Assembly (NCBI GenBank): GCA_036734025.1 | Contig: DAIMZI010000025.1 | Span: 1-26,573 of the forward strand | Origin: DAIMZI01 sp036734025 | GTDB lineage: Bacteria; Pseudomonadota; Alphaproteobacteria; Rhizobiales; Rhodomicrobiaceae | Direction: 5' to 3' | Length of the DNA stretch: 26,573 nucleotides | Part shown: in pieces, positions 8,266 to 15,753 of the stretch | How positions within the stretch are numbered: the stretch's first letter is position 1 | Layout of the letters: each line of letters begins with the position of its first letter | The notes under the pieces: model-generated | The model's database searches: none | Told to the model about the DNA's origin: nothing | What the model saw: only the letters and a program-made list of their open reading frames with translations | Program-made: the position numbers and the translations under genes

Positions 8266-10647
8266 ATGACAAGGATTCGAGCGCAGGCAATTTCGGCGGC
8301 CGCCACGGTGGAAGATCAGGCGCCTCACGCGGCAGCTTCGGCGCGCTGCGAGAATGACGCGCCGTCGCGCGTGCCATTGTCCCGGCGTGCGATGGCGCGA
8401 CCGCCCTACATCGAGGCGCTCAACCCCGAACAGCGCGCCGCGGTGGAGGCGCTCGATGGCCCGGTGCTTGTGCTGGCCGGCGCCGGGACGGGCAAGACCC
8501 GCGTGCTGACCACGCGCATTGCCCACATTCTGGCGACGGGAAGGGCCAAGCCGCATCAGGTGCTCGCCGTCACCTTCACCAACAAGGCGGCGCGCGAGAT
8601 GAAGCAGCGCGTCGGCCAGCTTGTCGGCGGGCTCGTCGAGGGCATGCCGTGGCTGGGCACGTTTCATTCGATCGGCGCGCGCATGCTGCGCCATCACGCC
8701 GAGCTGGCCGGGCTGCAACCCTCCTTCACCATCCTCGATACCGACGATCAGCTTCGCCTCATGAAGCAGGTCATCCAGGCTGCCGGGCTGGATGAAAAGC
8801 GCTGGCCGCCGCGCGTGCTGGCCAGCCTGATCGACGGCTGGAAGAACCGCGGCCTGATGCCCGACCGCATTGCCGAAGAAGACCATTTCAGCTTTGCCGA
8901 CGGCCGTGCGGGCCAGCTTTACGCCGACTACCAGCAGCGGTTGCGCGATCTCAACGCTGTCGATTTCGGCGATCTGCTGCTGCTGTGCATCCAGCTCTTC
9001 CGCGATCACCCCGATGTGCTGGCGCGCCATCACCAACGCTTCCGTTTCATGCTGGTGGACGAATATCAGGATACCAACGTCGCGCAGTATCTATGGCTGC
9101 GCCTGCTCGCCCAGGGCAACCGCAACCTGTGCTGCGTCGGTGATGATGACCAGTCGATCTACGGCTGGCGCGGCGCCGAGGTGGACAATATCCTGCGCTT
9201 CGAAGCCGACTTTCCCGGCGCCGTCGTCATCAGGCTGGAGCGCAATTATCGCTCCACCGGGCACATTCTCGGCGCGGCCTCGGGCCTCATCGCCCAGAAC
9301 AAGGGGCGCTTGGGCAAGACGCTGCACACCCAGATCGGCGAGGGCGAACAGCCCGTGGTGATGGGCGTGTGGGACGACGAGGAAGAGGCCCGCACCATCG
9401 GCGAGGACATCGAGCAACTCCAGCGCGAGGCGCACAGCCTGAATGAAGTGGCCATTCTGGTGCGCGCCAGCTTTCAGATGCGCGCCTTCGAGGATCGCTT
9501 CGTCACGCTCGGCCTGCCCTACCGCGTGATCGGCGGCCCGCGCTTTTATGAGCGCCAGGAGATCAAGGACGCGATCGCCTATCTGGATGTCACGCTCAAC
9601 CCAGCGAACGACCTGAAGTTCGAGCGCATCCTGAATGTGCCCAAGCGGGGGCTGGGCGACGCCACACTGAAAATGCTCCGTGCTTATGCGCGCGCCAGCT
9701 CCATTCCGCTGATGCAGGCCGCGCGCAACCTCGTGGAGACCAGTGAGCTGAAACCCAAGCCGCGCAAGGCGCTGGCCGACCTGCTGGCATCATTCCAGCG
9801 CTGGCAGGCCGCAGTCGAAAAGATGCCGCACACCGAACTGGCCGAACTGATCCTCGACGAGTCCGGCTACACCGCCATGTGGCAGGCGGACAAATCGCCA
9901 CAGGCGCAGACGCGGCTTGAGAACCTGAAGGAGCTGATCCGCTTCATGGGCGATTTCGATTCGCTCGCCGGCTTCCTGGAGCATGTATCGCTGGTGATGG
10001 ACGCCGAGCAGAATAGCGAGGGCGACCGCGTCAGCCTGATGACCCTGCACGCCGCCAAGGGGCTGGAATTCGACACGGTGTTTCTGCCGGGTTGGGAGGA
10101 AGGGTTGTTCCCGCATCAGCGCGCGCTGGACGACAGCGGGCTGGCCGGGCTGGAGGAAGAACGGCGGCTGGCCTATGTCGGCATAACGCGGGCAAGGAAG
10201 CGGGCCAAGATCACCTTTGCCCAGAACCGCCGGGTTCATGGGCTGTGGCAGGCGGCGATGCCTTCGCGCTTTATCGACGAACTGCCCGAGGACCATGTCC
10301 GCGCCGAACCCGGTCCCAGCGCCCGCGATTTCGGCGGCTTTCACTCTGGCGGCGCTGAATTTTCCCTTGGCGATGCCATGGCGTCCGCGCGCTCCACGCC
10401 GGGCCAGCGCCGCGCGCATGCCTACCGCGAGACGTCGCATGCCGCCCCGCGTGCGCCGGTCACGATCGACGGCAGGCTTGTCGCTGCCGATACCGCGCCG
10501 GCATCGGATTTCGCGCTCGACGAACGCATCTTCCATCAGAAGTTCGGATATGGCCGGATCGCCCAGATCGAAGGCAACAAGCTGACGGTGGATTTCGAAA
10601 AAGCGGGGCGCAAGCGCGTCGTCGCCTCCTTTGTCGAGCGTCATTGA
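8266..10647 (+). CDS. uvrD: UvrD/PcrA-type superfamily 1A DNA helicase
   Basis: A 3'-5' ATP-dependent DNA helicase of repair and replication (nucleotide excision repair, mismatch repair, clearing of stalled complexes). The ordered SF1A motifs are LNPEQRAAVEA (Q motif), AGAGTGKT (Walker A, about 71-78), FTNKAAREMK (Ia), VDEYQDTN (II), GDDDQSIYGWRGA (III), LERNYRS (IV), TLHAAKGLEFDTVFLPGWEEGLFP (V) and EERRLAYVGITRARKR (VI). The C-terminus, KFGYGRIAQIEGNKLTVDFEKAGRKRV, is the Tudor-like RNA-polymerase-binding tail typical of PcrA/UvrD. The reading frame is open well upstream. ATG 8266 gives 793 residues; ATG 8392 gives 751 residues beginning just before the Q motif and is equally plausible. Neither has a good ribosome-binding site. 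The gene starts 50 bases after the CLC gene. Confidence 0.95.
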   Translation: MTRIRAQAISAAATVEDQAPHAAASARCENDAPSRVPLSRRAMARPPYIEALNPEQRAAVEALDGPVLVLAGAGTGKTRVLTTRIAHILATGRAKPHQVLAVTFTNKAAREMKQRVGQLVGGLVEGMPWLGTFHSIGARMLRHHAELAGLQPSFTILDTDDQLRLMKQVIQAAGLDEKRWPPRVLASLIDGWKNRGLMPDRIAEEDHFSFADGRAGQLYADYQQRLRDLNAVDFGDLLLLCIQLFRDHPDVLARHHQRFRFMLVDEYQDTNVAQYLWLRLLAQGNRNLCCVGDDDQSIYGWRGAEVDNILRFEADFPGAVVIRLERNYRSTGHILGAASGLIAQNKGRLGKTLHTQIGEGEQPVVMGVWDDEEEARTIGEDIEQLQREAHSLNEVAILVRASFQMRAFEDRFVTLGLPYRVIGGPRFYERQEIKDAIAYLDVTLNPANDLKFERILNVPKRGLGDATLKMLRAYARASSIPLMQAARNLVETSELKPKPRKALADLLASFQRWQAAVEKMPHTELAELILDESGYTAMWQADKSPQAQTRLENLKELIRFMGDFDSLAGFLEHVSLVMDAEQNSEGDRVSLMTLHAAKGLEFDTVFLPGWEEGLFPHQRALDDSGLAGLEEERRLAYVGITRARKRAKITFAQNRRVHGLWQAAMPSRFIDELPEDHVRAEPGPSARDFGGFHSGGAEFSLGDAMASARSTPGQRRAHAYRETSHAAPRAPVTIDGRLVAADTAPASDFALDERIFHQKFGYGRIAQIEGNKLTVDFEKAGRKRVVASFVERH

Positions 10648-10681
10648 AACGGGCAGTGGCCGCAGTATTTCACCTCTGCTC

Positions 10682-10710
10682 TTTTCCTGCGCTGGTTAAC
10701 AGGTCATAAT
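10682..10710 (+). promoter_or_regulatory. Candidate promoter for the DUF3754-prmA pair
   Basis: TTTTCC (10682-10687), a 17-base spacer and CATAAT (10705-10710) lie 30 bases before ATG 10740. The gene has a strong purine-rich ribosome-binding region, GGAGGTGGGAGAG. The -10 is good and the -35 weak. Confidence 0.35.
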
Positions 10711-10739
10711 CTCTGCCCCGGCGGAGGTGGGAGAGTAAG

Positions 10740-12182
10740 ATGACCGAGCAAGTCGTTTCACAGCGGAAAATTGCGCCCGCGGCTGTCGCCGTTGCGCGTC
10801 CGGTTGCGCCCGGCGTCGATGCCGTGCTGCCCGAAAAGACGAAGAAAAGGCAGCCGAAAATCGTCGAGATAAAGGGCATCCGCACCCATGATGAGGGTGA
10901 GCGGTTCATCCCCGTTTCCCAGTTTGCCCTGCTTGAGAGGCTGGCGGAGCCGCAACGCTGGCCGGGCCATGACGCGGACCAGATCAACCTGCTTTTTGAC
11001 TGCCTGACGCGTTGGCGCAACCTGTCCTACAGCGACGAACTTGACCGGCTGACAAGACATTACCTGCCGTTTGACCCTGATGTCGACATCAGCATAGCGG
11101 CCGGGATGAGCGAAGAGGATATGCAGGCCCATCAGCAAAAGCTTTTTGATGGTCTCATCGAACTGATCACCGGGGCGAACTATGACGAGATCAACCAGCA
11201 AGAGCTTGATCTGATCATGACGGCCAATTCGCCGACCGGCGTCGCCGTCCATGTTGATCTGGGCGAGTTCGAGCAACAGATGCTTTATGCACGCGGCGCC
11301 ATCATCGAGGAGCGATGGGAGCGTGACTGGCGCTATCTCTTCCTGCGCAAGCGCCTGTTGCGTGTGCCCATCTTTCAGCGATTGTTTCTGGCCCTCAAGT
11401 TCAAATCCGACGAATTCCGCGTGCAGGAATTCATGGCCGAGCGCGGCATTTCCGAAAAGAAGGCGCGTAAGCTGGTAATGAAGAACCGGTCATCGCTGCC
11501 CGAAGGGGTGTGCACCGGCCGGATCTATCTGAAGGTTTTCAAGAACATCCCGCAGATCGATCTCGAAATGCTCTATCCCAATACGCAGATACGCCTGAAA
11601 TATGCCGACAAGGTCAGGCTGTGGGTGACAGGGGGAAGCGGCGGGATCATCGGCCTGTTCACTGCCCTGCCAAAGATCGTAGCCTCTAGCGCTGCGATAA
11701 CGACCAATCCGATCGCGCTTATCGCGGCATTGGGCGGGCTCGGCGCGATCTTCTTCCGTCAGGTGATGAATTTCTTCAATACGCGCAACCGCTACATGAT
11801 GCAGCTCGCGCAGAACCTTTATTTCCAGAGCCTCGCCAATAATCGCGGCGCTCTGACGCTGCTTATCGACCGCGCCGAGGAAGAAGACATCAAGGAAGAC
11901 GCACTGCTTTATTCACTGCTCCTGAAGGAACCGATCCTGATTGGTGAAATCGAATATGCGAAGATCGCCATCGAGCAATTCTTGCGGCACGAATTCGGTG
12001 TCAGCGTCAGCTATGACATTCATGATGCGATCAGGCGGCTGAAGCAGGACGAACTGATCTATGAGACCGCATCCGGCGAGTTGCGAGGGCTGCCAGTGCC
12101 GGATGCGCTGCAGCTGCTGCGTGAGAAATGGGCGAGCACGTTCGATGAGACCTTCGACGGACGTAAAGCGGTCGTCGCGTGA
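10740..12182 (+). CDS. DUF3754 (TMEM143-like) membrane protein
   Basis: A 480-residue protein of unknown function. It resembles the DUF3754 family, whose eukaryotic relative is the mitochondrial protein TMEM143. The hallmarks are RFIPVSQFALLERL (about 57-70), WERDWRYLFLRKRLLRVPIFQRLFLALKFK in the centre, IYLKVFKNIPQIDLEMLYPNTQIRLKYADKVRL, and two hydrophobic segments near residues 300-345 (SGGIIGLFTALPKIV; TTNPIALIAALGGLGAIFF). These are followed by NTRNRYMMQLAQNLYFQSLANNRGAL. The C-terminal third (EEDIKEDALLYSLLLKEP to IRRLKQDELIYE) is helical and ends like a small winged-helix-type region. The N-terminal 45 residues are basic and disordered-looking. Its TGA overlaps the GTG of prmA, so the two are translationally coupled. 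No enzymatic motif is visible. Confidence 0.75.
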   Translation: MTEQVVSQRKIAPAAVAVARPVAPGVDAVLPEKTKKRQPKIVEIKGIRTHDEGERFIPVSQFALLERLAEPQRWPGHDADQINLLFDCLTRWRNLSYSDELDRLTRHYLPFDPDVDISIAAGMSEEDMQAHQQKLFDGLIELITGANYDEINQQELDLIMTANSPTGVAVHVDLGEFEQQMLYARGAIIEERWERDWRYLFLRKRLLRVPIFQRLFLALKFKSDEFRVQEFMAERGISEKKARKLVMKNRSSLPEGVCTGRIYLKVFKNIPQIDLEMLYPNTQIRLKYADKVRLWVTGGSGGIIGLFTALPKIVASSAAITTNPIALIAALGGLGAIFFRQVMNFFNTRNRYMMQLAQNLYFQSLANNRGALTLLIDRAEEEDIKEDALLYSLLLKEPILIGEIEYAKIAIEQFLRHEFGVSVSYDIHDAIRRLKQDELIYETASGELRGLPVPDALQLLREKWASTFDETFDGRKAVVA

Positions 12183-13120
12183 ACGCGCAGCCCGAATGTT
12201 ACCTGCTGGCTATCGGACCTCTCAGCGAAGCTTTGGCGCAGGCGCTGGCTGAAAGGCTGTCGGACATTGCCGATGTGGCGTCCGGGACAGACGGCATGGC
12301 GCTGAGTGTGTTTGAGAGCGAAAACGGGCACTGGACGGTCGAGACCATCAGCCTTGCGCCGCCTGATCTCGGCGCGGTCCAGGCCGCGATGGCGGAGCTG
12401 GGCGCGGCAGGGCCGGGTTTCGGCGGCCTGAGCTTTTGCGCGATGGCGCATGAAGACTGGGTGCAGAGATCCTATCGCGGACTGCCCCCCGTCGCGGCGG
12501 GGCGTTTCGTCATTCATGGCAGCCACGACCGGGAGCGTGTGCCGGCAAGCCGGTACGCCATCCAGATCGATGCCGGCCAGGCATTCGGCACCGCTCACCA
12601 TGGCACGACGCGTGGATGTCTCATTGCGCTGGACCAGATCGTGCGTCTTGGCGGGGTGCGCAATATTCTGGATGTCGGGACGGGAACCGGCGTGCTCGCC
12701 ATAGCCGCGGCCAGGGCCGGCACGGCGCGCATACTGGCGAGTGACATCGACAATGTCTCGGTCGGCGTCGCGCGCGAAAATGCACGGATCAATTCGGCCT
12801 TGACGCGCATCCGCATCATCAGTGCCGATGGTCTGCGCGCTTCGCCTATCGTTGAGCGCGCGCCGTATGATCTGATCCTGGCTAACATTCTGCCCCAGCC
12901 GCTAAAGGCCATGGCAGACGACATTTTCAAGGCCCTTGCACCATGGGGAGCAGCGGTCATCTCGGGCTTGCTGAGCCATCAGGCGGATGGGATGCAGGCG
13001 TTTTTCTGCTCAAGAGGGTTCTGCCGCTGGCGGCGCATAGATCTGGATGGCTGGACCACCCTGATTCTGAGGCGCCGCCAGCTTCGTCCCACCGGCATTC
13101 ATTCCGGCCGGACGCTGTGA
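12179..13120 (+). CDS. prmA: Ribosomal protein L11 methyltransferase
   Basis: An S-adenosylmethionine-dependent enzyme that trimethylates lysines and the N-terminus of ribosomal protein L11. The 313-residue length suits the family. The N-terminal L11-recognition part (residues 1-100) is followed by FGTAHHGTTRGCL (136-148), motif I NILDVGTGTGVLAIAAA (162-178), the acidic ASDIDNVSVGVARENA (187-202) and LILANILPQPL (232-242), the NIL motif near the active site. The start is GTG 12179, which shares bases with the TGA of the DUF3754 gene (GTGA); no other upstream start fits. Its 3' end overlaps the convergent DUF1127 gene by 22 bases. The last 20 residues (RRRQLRPTGIHSGRTL) extend past the domain. 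Confidence 0.93.
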   Translation: MNAQPECYLLAIGPLSEALAQALAERLSDIADVASGTDGMALSVFESENGHWTVETISLAPPDLGAVQAAMAELGAAGPGFGGLSFCAMAHEDWVQRSYRGLPPVAAGRFVIHGSHDRERVPASRYAIQIDAGQAFGTAHHGTTRGCLIALDQIVRLGGVRNILDVGTGTGVLAIAAARAGTARILASDIDNVSVGVARENARINSALTRIRIISADGLRASPIVERAPYDLILANILPQPLKAMADDIFKALAPWGAAVISGLLSHQADGMQAFFCSRGFCRWRRIDLDGWTTLILRRRQLRPTGIHSGRTL

Positions 13121-13329
13121 CCGGCGCGCAACTGGCGGATCATCTCAGGCGAGAAGCCGAGTTTTGTCAGCGCAGCGTCGTCGAGGCTGCGCAGATGTCC
13201 ATCGACGATGTTCATTGCATGAAGCTCGCGCGAGGCGACAAAATTGGCGAAAAGGGATTTGAATAATCCCCTTGATTCATGCCGGGGCCCAGCAGAGCCC
13301 AAGCCACTGGTTGATGTCGTTGCTGTCAT
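13099..13329 (-). CDS. Small DUF1127-type protein
   Basis: A 76-residue protein starting at ATG 13329, preceded by GAGAGGG at about 8 bases. The first 30 residues are Ser/Thr/Gly-rich. Residues about 30-70 (NFVASRELHAMNIVDGHLRSLDDAALTKLGFSPEMIRQL) match the DUF1127 pattern: an N-terminal helix, then 'L-D-D-x-x-L-x-x-L-G-[FI]-S-P/R-E-x-I'. The typical basic residues of the first helix are fewer than usual. Small Arg-rich DUF1127 proteins in alphaproteobacteria have been tied to RNA turnover and to phosphate and stress physiology. The function here is inferred only from family membership. It overlaps the prmA 3' end and diverges from pepP. Confidence 0.68.
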   Translation of the reverse strand: MTATTSTSGLGSAGPRHESRGLFKSLFANFVASRELHAMNIVDGHLRSLDDAALTKLGFSPEMIRQLRAGHSVRPE

Positions 13330-13357
13330 GGTCGTTACCCTCTCGGTTTGCAGTCCG

Positions 13358-13375
13358 GGAACGCAAGCTCGTTCC
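13358..13375. promoter_or_regulatory. Inverted repeat upstream of the DUF1127 gene
   Basis: GGAACG (13358-13363) and CGTTCC (13370-13375) are perfect 6-base arms around 6 bases, 29 bases upstream of the DUF1127 ATG. The symmetry makes it a candidate operator. The GGAAC and CGTT words resemble the alphaproteobacterial EcfG promoter elements, but they are only 7 bases apart instead of 16-17, so it is not that promoter. Confidence 0.3.
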
Positions 13376-13433
13376 AGGGCATTCATCTGGGGCGTATGAC
13401 CGGCAATGGAACGGCTGATTGTGCAATGCAGCA

Positions 13434-13447
13434 ATGCGCTTGCGCAT
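13434..13447. repeat. Short inverted repeat upstream of pepP
   Basis: ATGCGC and GCGCAT are perfect 6-base arms separated by TT, 55 bases before the pepP ATG. With this small centre it would act, if at all, as a protein-binding site. It could be chance in GC-rich DNA. Confidence 0.2.
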
Positions 13448-13502
13448 GGGCGCGGGAAGGGCGATGCGCCGGGCAGGTGGCCCGTATGCAGGAGAAGAAC
13501 CG

Positions 13503-15323
13503 ATGTTTCAATGCTTTGATGATATTGGCGGGCCGCATCATGTCGGTGAGCGGGTTGCAGGTCTGCGTGCGGCTCTTGCTGCCCGCGACCTCGACGCCGT
13601 CATCGTGCCCCATGCCGATGAGCATCAGAACGAGTTCATCCCTGCTTCCGCCGAGCGGCTGTTATGGCTGACGGGCTTTTCCGGCTCCTGGGGCATGGCA
13701 GTGGTGCTGCGCGAAACCGCGGTGCTTTTCGTCGACGGGCGCTATGTCCTGCAAGCCGCGGCGCAGACCGACACCGAGCTTTTCCAGATCTTGCAGGTGC
13801 CAGCGGCGACGCTCAAGGGTTGGCTTGCCGAAAACCTCTCTGCGGGGCAGCGCCTGGGCTATGACCCGCGCCTGCACACCATCGCCGATGTTCGCGAAAT
13901 TGCCAAGGCGGCGGCGAAGGCGGGCGCGGAATTGGTTGCTGTTGATGCCAATCCGATCGACGAGATCTGGACCGACAGGCCGAAGCCGCCCGCCGCGCCG
14001 GTTTCGCTGCATCCGATCGAACTGGCTGGCAAATCTGCGTCTGCCAAGCTGGCCGACCTGCGCGAGGCGCTGCGTGCCGCCAAGGAAGATGCCTGTGTGC
14101 TCACAACGCCTGAATCCATTGCCTGGTTGCTCAACATTCGCGGCGCCGACATTGCCCATGTGCCGGTTCCGTTATGCTTTGCGATCGTGCCGGCTGCGGG
14201 GCGGGTGGCGCTGTTCATCGACCCCGCCAAGGTCGGTGAAGGCGTCGCAGCCGCGCTTGGCGAGGCGGCCGAAATCCTGCCGCCGCAGACATTGCAGGCG
14301 CATCTGGAGCGGCTCGGCACGGAAGGCGCGCGGGTGCGGCTCGATCCGTCGTCCTGTGCGCAGTGGTTCGCAGACCGGCTGCGCGGAGCGGGAGCTCGGT
14401 TGAGCAAAGACGCGGACCCCTGTGTTGCGCCGCGCGCCATCAAGAACGAAGCCGAAATTTCCGGCGCGCGAGCCGCGCATGAGCGCGACGGGGTGGCGAT
14501 GTGCCGCTTTCTTGCCTGGCTGGACGCGCATGCGCAGACCGGTGATGTCGATGAGATCGGCGCGGCGCGCAGGCTCGAAGCCATCCGTGCCGAGACTGGC
14601 GTGCTGCGCGACATCAGCTTTGACACGATTTCCGGCGCGGGGCCTGATGGCGCGATCGTCCATTATCGGGTTACGCAGGCAACGAACCGGGCGCTGCTGC
14701 TGGGCAGCCTCTATCTGGTCGATTCGGGCGCCCAATATCCCGATGGCACGACGGACATCACCCGCACTGTGGCAATCGGCGAGCCCAACGACATGATGCG
14801 CCGTGCCTTCACTCTGGTGCTCAAGGGACATATCGCCATCGCCACGGCCCGCTTTCCCAAGGGCACACGCGGCATCGACCTCGATCCGTTTGCGCGCCGT
14901 CCGCTGTGGGAGGCCGGCTTCGATTATGATCATGGAACCGGGCACGGCGTCGGCAGCTATCTGGGAGTTCATGAAGGGCCGGTCTCGATTGCCAGGCGGG
15001 GCATGGCTGTCATCGAACCGGGCATGATCTTGTCGAACGAACCGGGCTATTACCTTGCCGGCGAGTTCGGCATTCGCATAGAAAATCTCGTACTGGTGCG
15101 GCCGCTTGAGCCGGTCGCTGGAGGTGATCGCGAGATGATGAGCCTTGAAACGCTCAGCCTCGCTCCGATCGACCTACGCCTTGTCGATCCGGCTCTGTTG
15201 TCCAATAGCGAGCGCGAATGGCTGAATGCCTATCACGAGCGTGTCCTCGATACCCTGGGAGACAGGCTGAGCGACGACGAGCGCGAATGGCTGACGCGCG
15301 CTACGGCAAGGCTAGGTGATTAG
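13503..15323 (+). CDS. pepP: Xaa-Pro aminopeptidase (aminopeptidase P, M24B)
   Basis: A dimetal peptidase that removes an N-terminal residue preceding proline; cytoplasmic, since no signal peptide is seen. At 606 residues it is the long three-domain form, like eukaryotic XPNPEP1, rather than the short E. coli PepP type: two creatinase-like N-terminal domains (about 15-145 and 165-310) and the pita-bread catalytic domain (about 315-540). Metal ligands follow the expected spacing: Asp407 and Asp418 (LVDSGAQYPDGTTDIT), His481 (HGTGHGVGS), Glu513 (NEPGYY) and Glu527 (RIENLVLV); His387 and His490 are the likely proton shuttles. The frame is open from 13419, but ATG 13503 has an AGGAGAAG ribosome-binding site 7 bases upstream and the protein then begins at its usual place. 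It converges on sorB with about 22 bases between the stops. Confidence 0.95.
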   Translation: MFQCFDDIGGPHHVGERVAGLRAALAARDLDAVIVPHADEHQNEFIPASAERLLWLTGFSGSWGMAVVLRETAVLFVDGRYVLQAAAQTDTELFQILQVPAATLKGWLAENLSAGQRLGYDPRLHTIADVREIAKAAAKAGAELVAVDANPIDEIWTDRPKPPAAPVSLHPIELAGKSASAKLADLREALRAAKEDACVLTTPESIAWLLNIRGADIAHVPVPLCFAIVPAAGRVALFIDPAKVGEGVAAALGEAAEILPPQTLQAHLERLGTEGARVRLDPSSCAQWFADRLRGAGARLSKDADPCVAPRAIKNEAEISGARAAHERDGVAMCRFLAWLDAHAQTGDVDEIGAARRLEAIRAETGVLRDISFDTISGAGPDGAIVHYRVTQATNRALLLGSLYLVDSGAQYPDGTTDITRTVAIGEPNDMMRRAFTLVLKGHIAIATARFPKGTRGIDLDPFARRPLWEAGFDYDHGTGHGVGSYLGVHEGPVSIARRGMAVIEPGMILSNEPGYYLAGEFGIRIENLVLVRPLEPVAGGDREMMSLETLSLAPIDLRLVDPALLSNSEREWLNAYHERVLDTLGDRLSDDEREWLTRATARLGD

Positions 15324-15345
15324 CGGGCCCGTCCCGTCAGGCGGC

Positions 15346-15702
15346 TCATTTCGGCTTGCCTGCAACAGTGGAGACATAGAGCGCGACCGCCTCGATCTGC
15401 TCCTTGCTCAGTTGCTCTTCGAAGGCGGGCATGATCCCGACGCCATTGGTAACCGCGTTGATTACGCTTTGTGAGGTCGGGCTCATCGTATCAAGAACCG
15501 GGCCGATCTCGCCTTCGCTGCCTGCGTCAGCAAGGACATGGCACAAAGCGCAGGCAGGCTCCGCGGTCTCGAGAAATACCTGTTTGCCAAGCGCCAGCTT
15601 TTCGGGATCGACTTGCGGTTCGGGTTCGCCGGCAACCGCCGCACTCGCAAAAATAAGGCTCGCAAGGACGTACCCCGCGAACCGGAAAACTGTATCTGTC
15701 AT
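15346..15702 (-). CDS. sorB: Monoheme cytochrome c, sulfite dehydrogenase subunit
   Basis: A 118-residue periplasmic c-type cytochrome. The signal peptide spans residues 1-24 (hydrophobic YVLASLIFASAAV, cut after AVAG or nearby). The heme is attached at C51-A-L-C54-H55, and Met91 in GIMPAFEEQL is the probable sixth ligand. The C-terminal helix LSKEQIEAVALYVSTV is typical of class I cytochromes. It lies 51 bases downstream of the SorA-type molybdoenzyme on the same strand, the usual sorAB order. It would take electrons from the molybdenum centre and pass them to a larger cytochrome or oxidase. A small single-heme partner fits SorB rather than the diheme SoxD of SoxCD. Confidence 0.82.
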   Translation of the reverse strand: MTDTVFRFAGYVLASLIFASAAVAGEPEPQVDPEKLALGKQVFLETAEPACALCHVLADAGSEGEIGPVLDTMSPTSQSVINAVTNGVGIMPAFEEQLSKEQIEAVALYVSTVAGKPK

Positions 15703-15717
15703 ATGTCCAACCTGGAT

Positions 15718-15747
15718 AACGGCCCTGCGCGATTGCGCAGGACCGTT
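15718..15747 (-). terminator. Intercistronic hairpin between sorA and sorB
   Basis: Thirteen-base arms (15718-15730 and 15735-15747) enclose a 4-base loop. As minus-strand RNA all 13 pairs form, one of them a U-G wobble; read from the plus strand the same position is a C-A mismatch. There is no T-run after the stem (the minus strand continues ATCCAGG), so full intrinsic termination is unlikely. Partial attenuation, or a stem that protects the upstream sorA mRNA 3' end and sets the SorA:SorB ratio, fits better. It begins 6 bases past the sorA stop. Confidence 0.6.
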
Positions 15748-15753
15748 ATAGCA

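Noticed and set aside
13358..13375. EcfG (general stress sigma) promoter
   Set aside because: GGAAC and CGTT words are present but only 7 bases apart; the known promoter needs about 16-17.
15324..15345. Intrinsic terminator between the convergent pepP and sorB stops
   Set aside because: Only an 8-base palindrome CGGGCCCG overlaps this gap; there is no extended stem or T-run.
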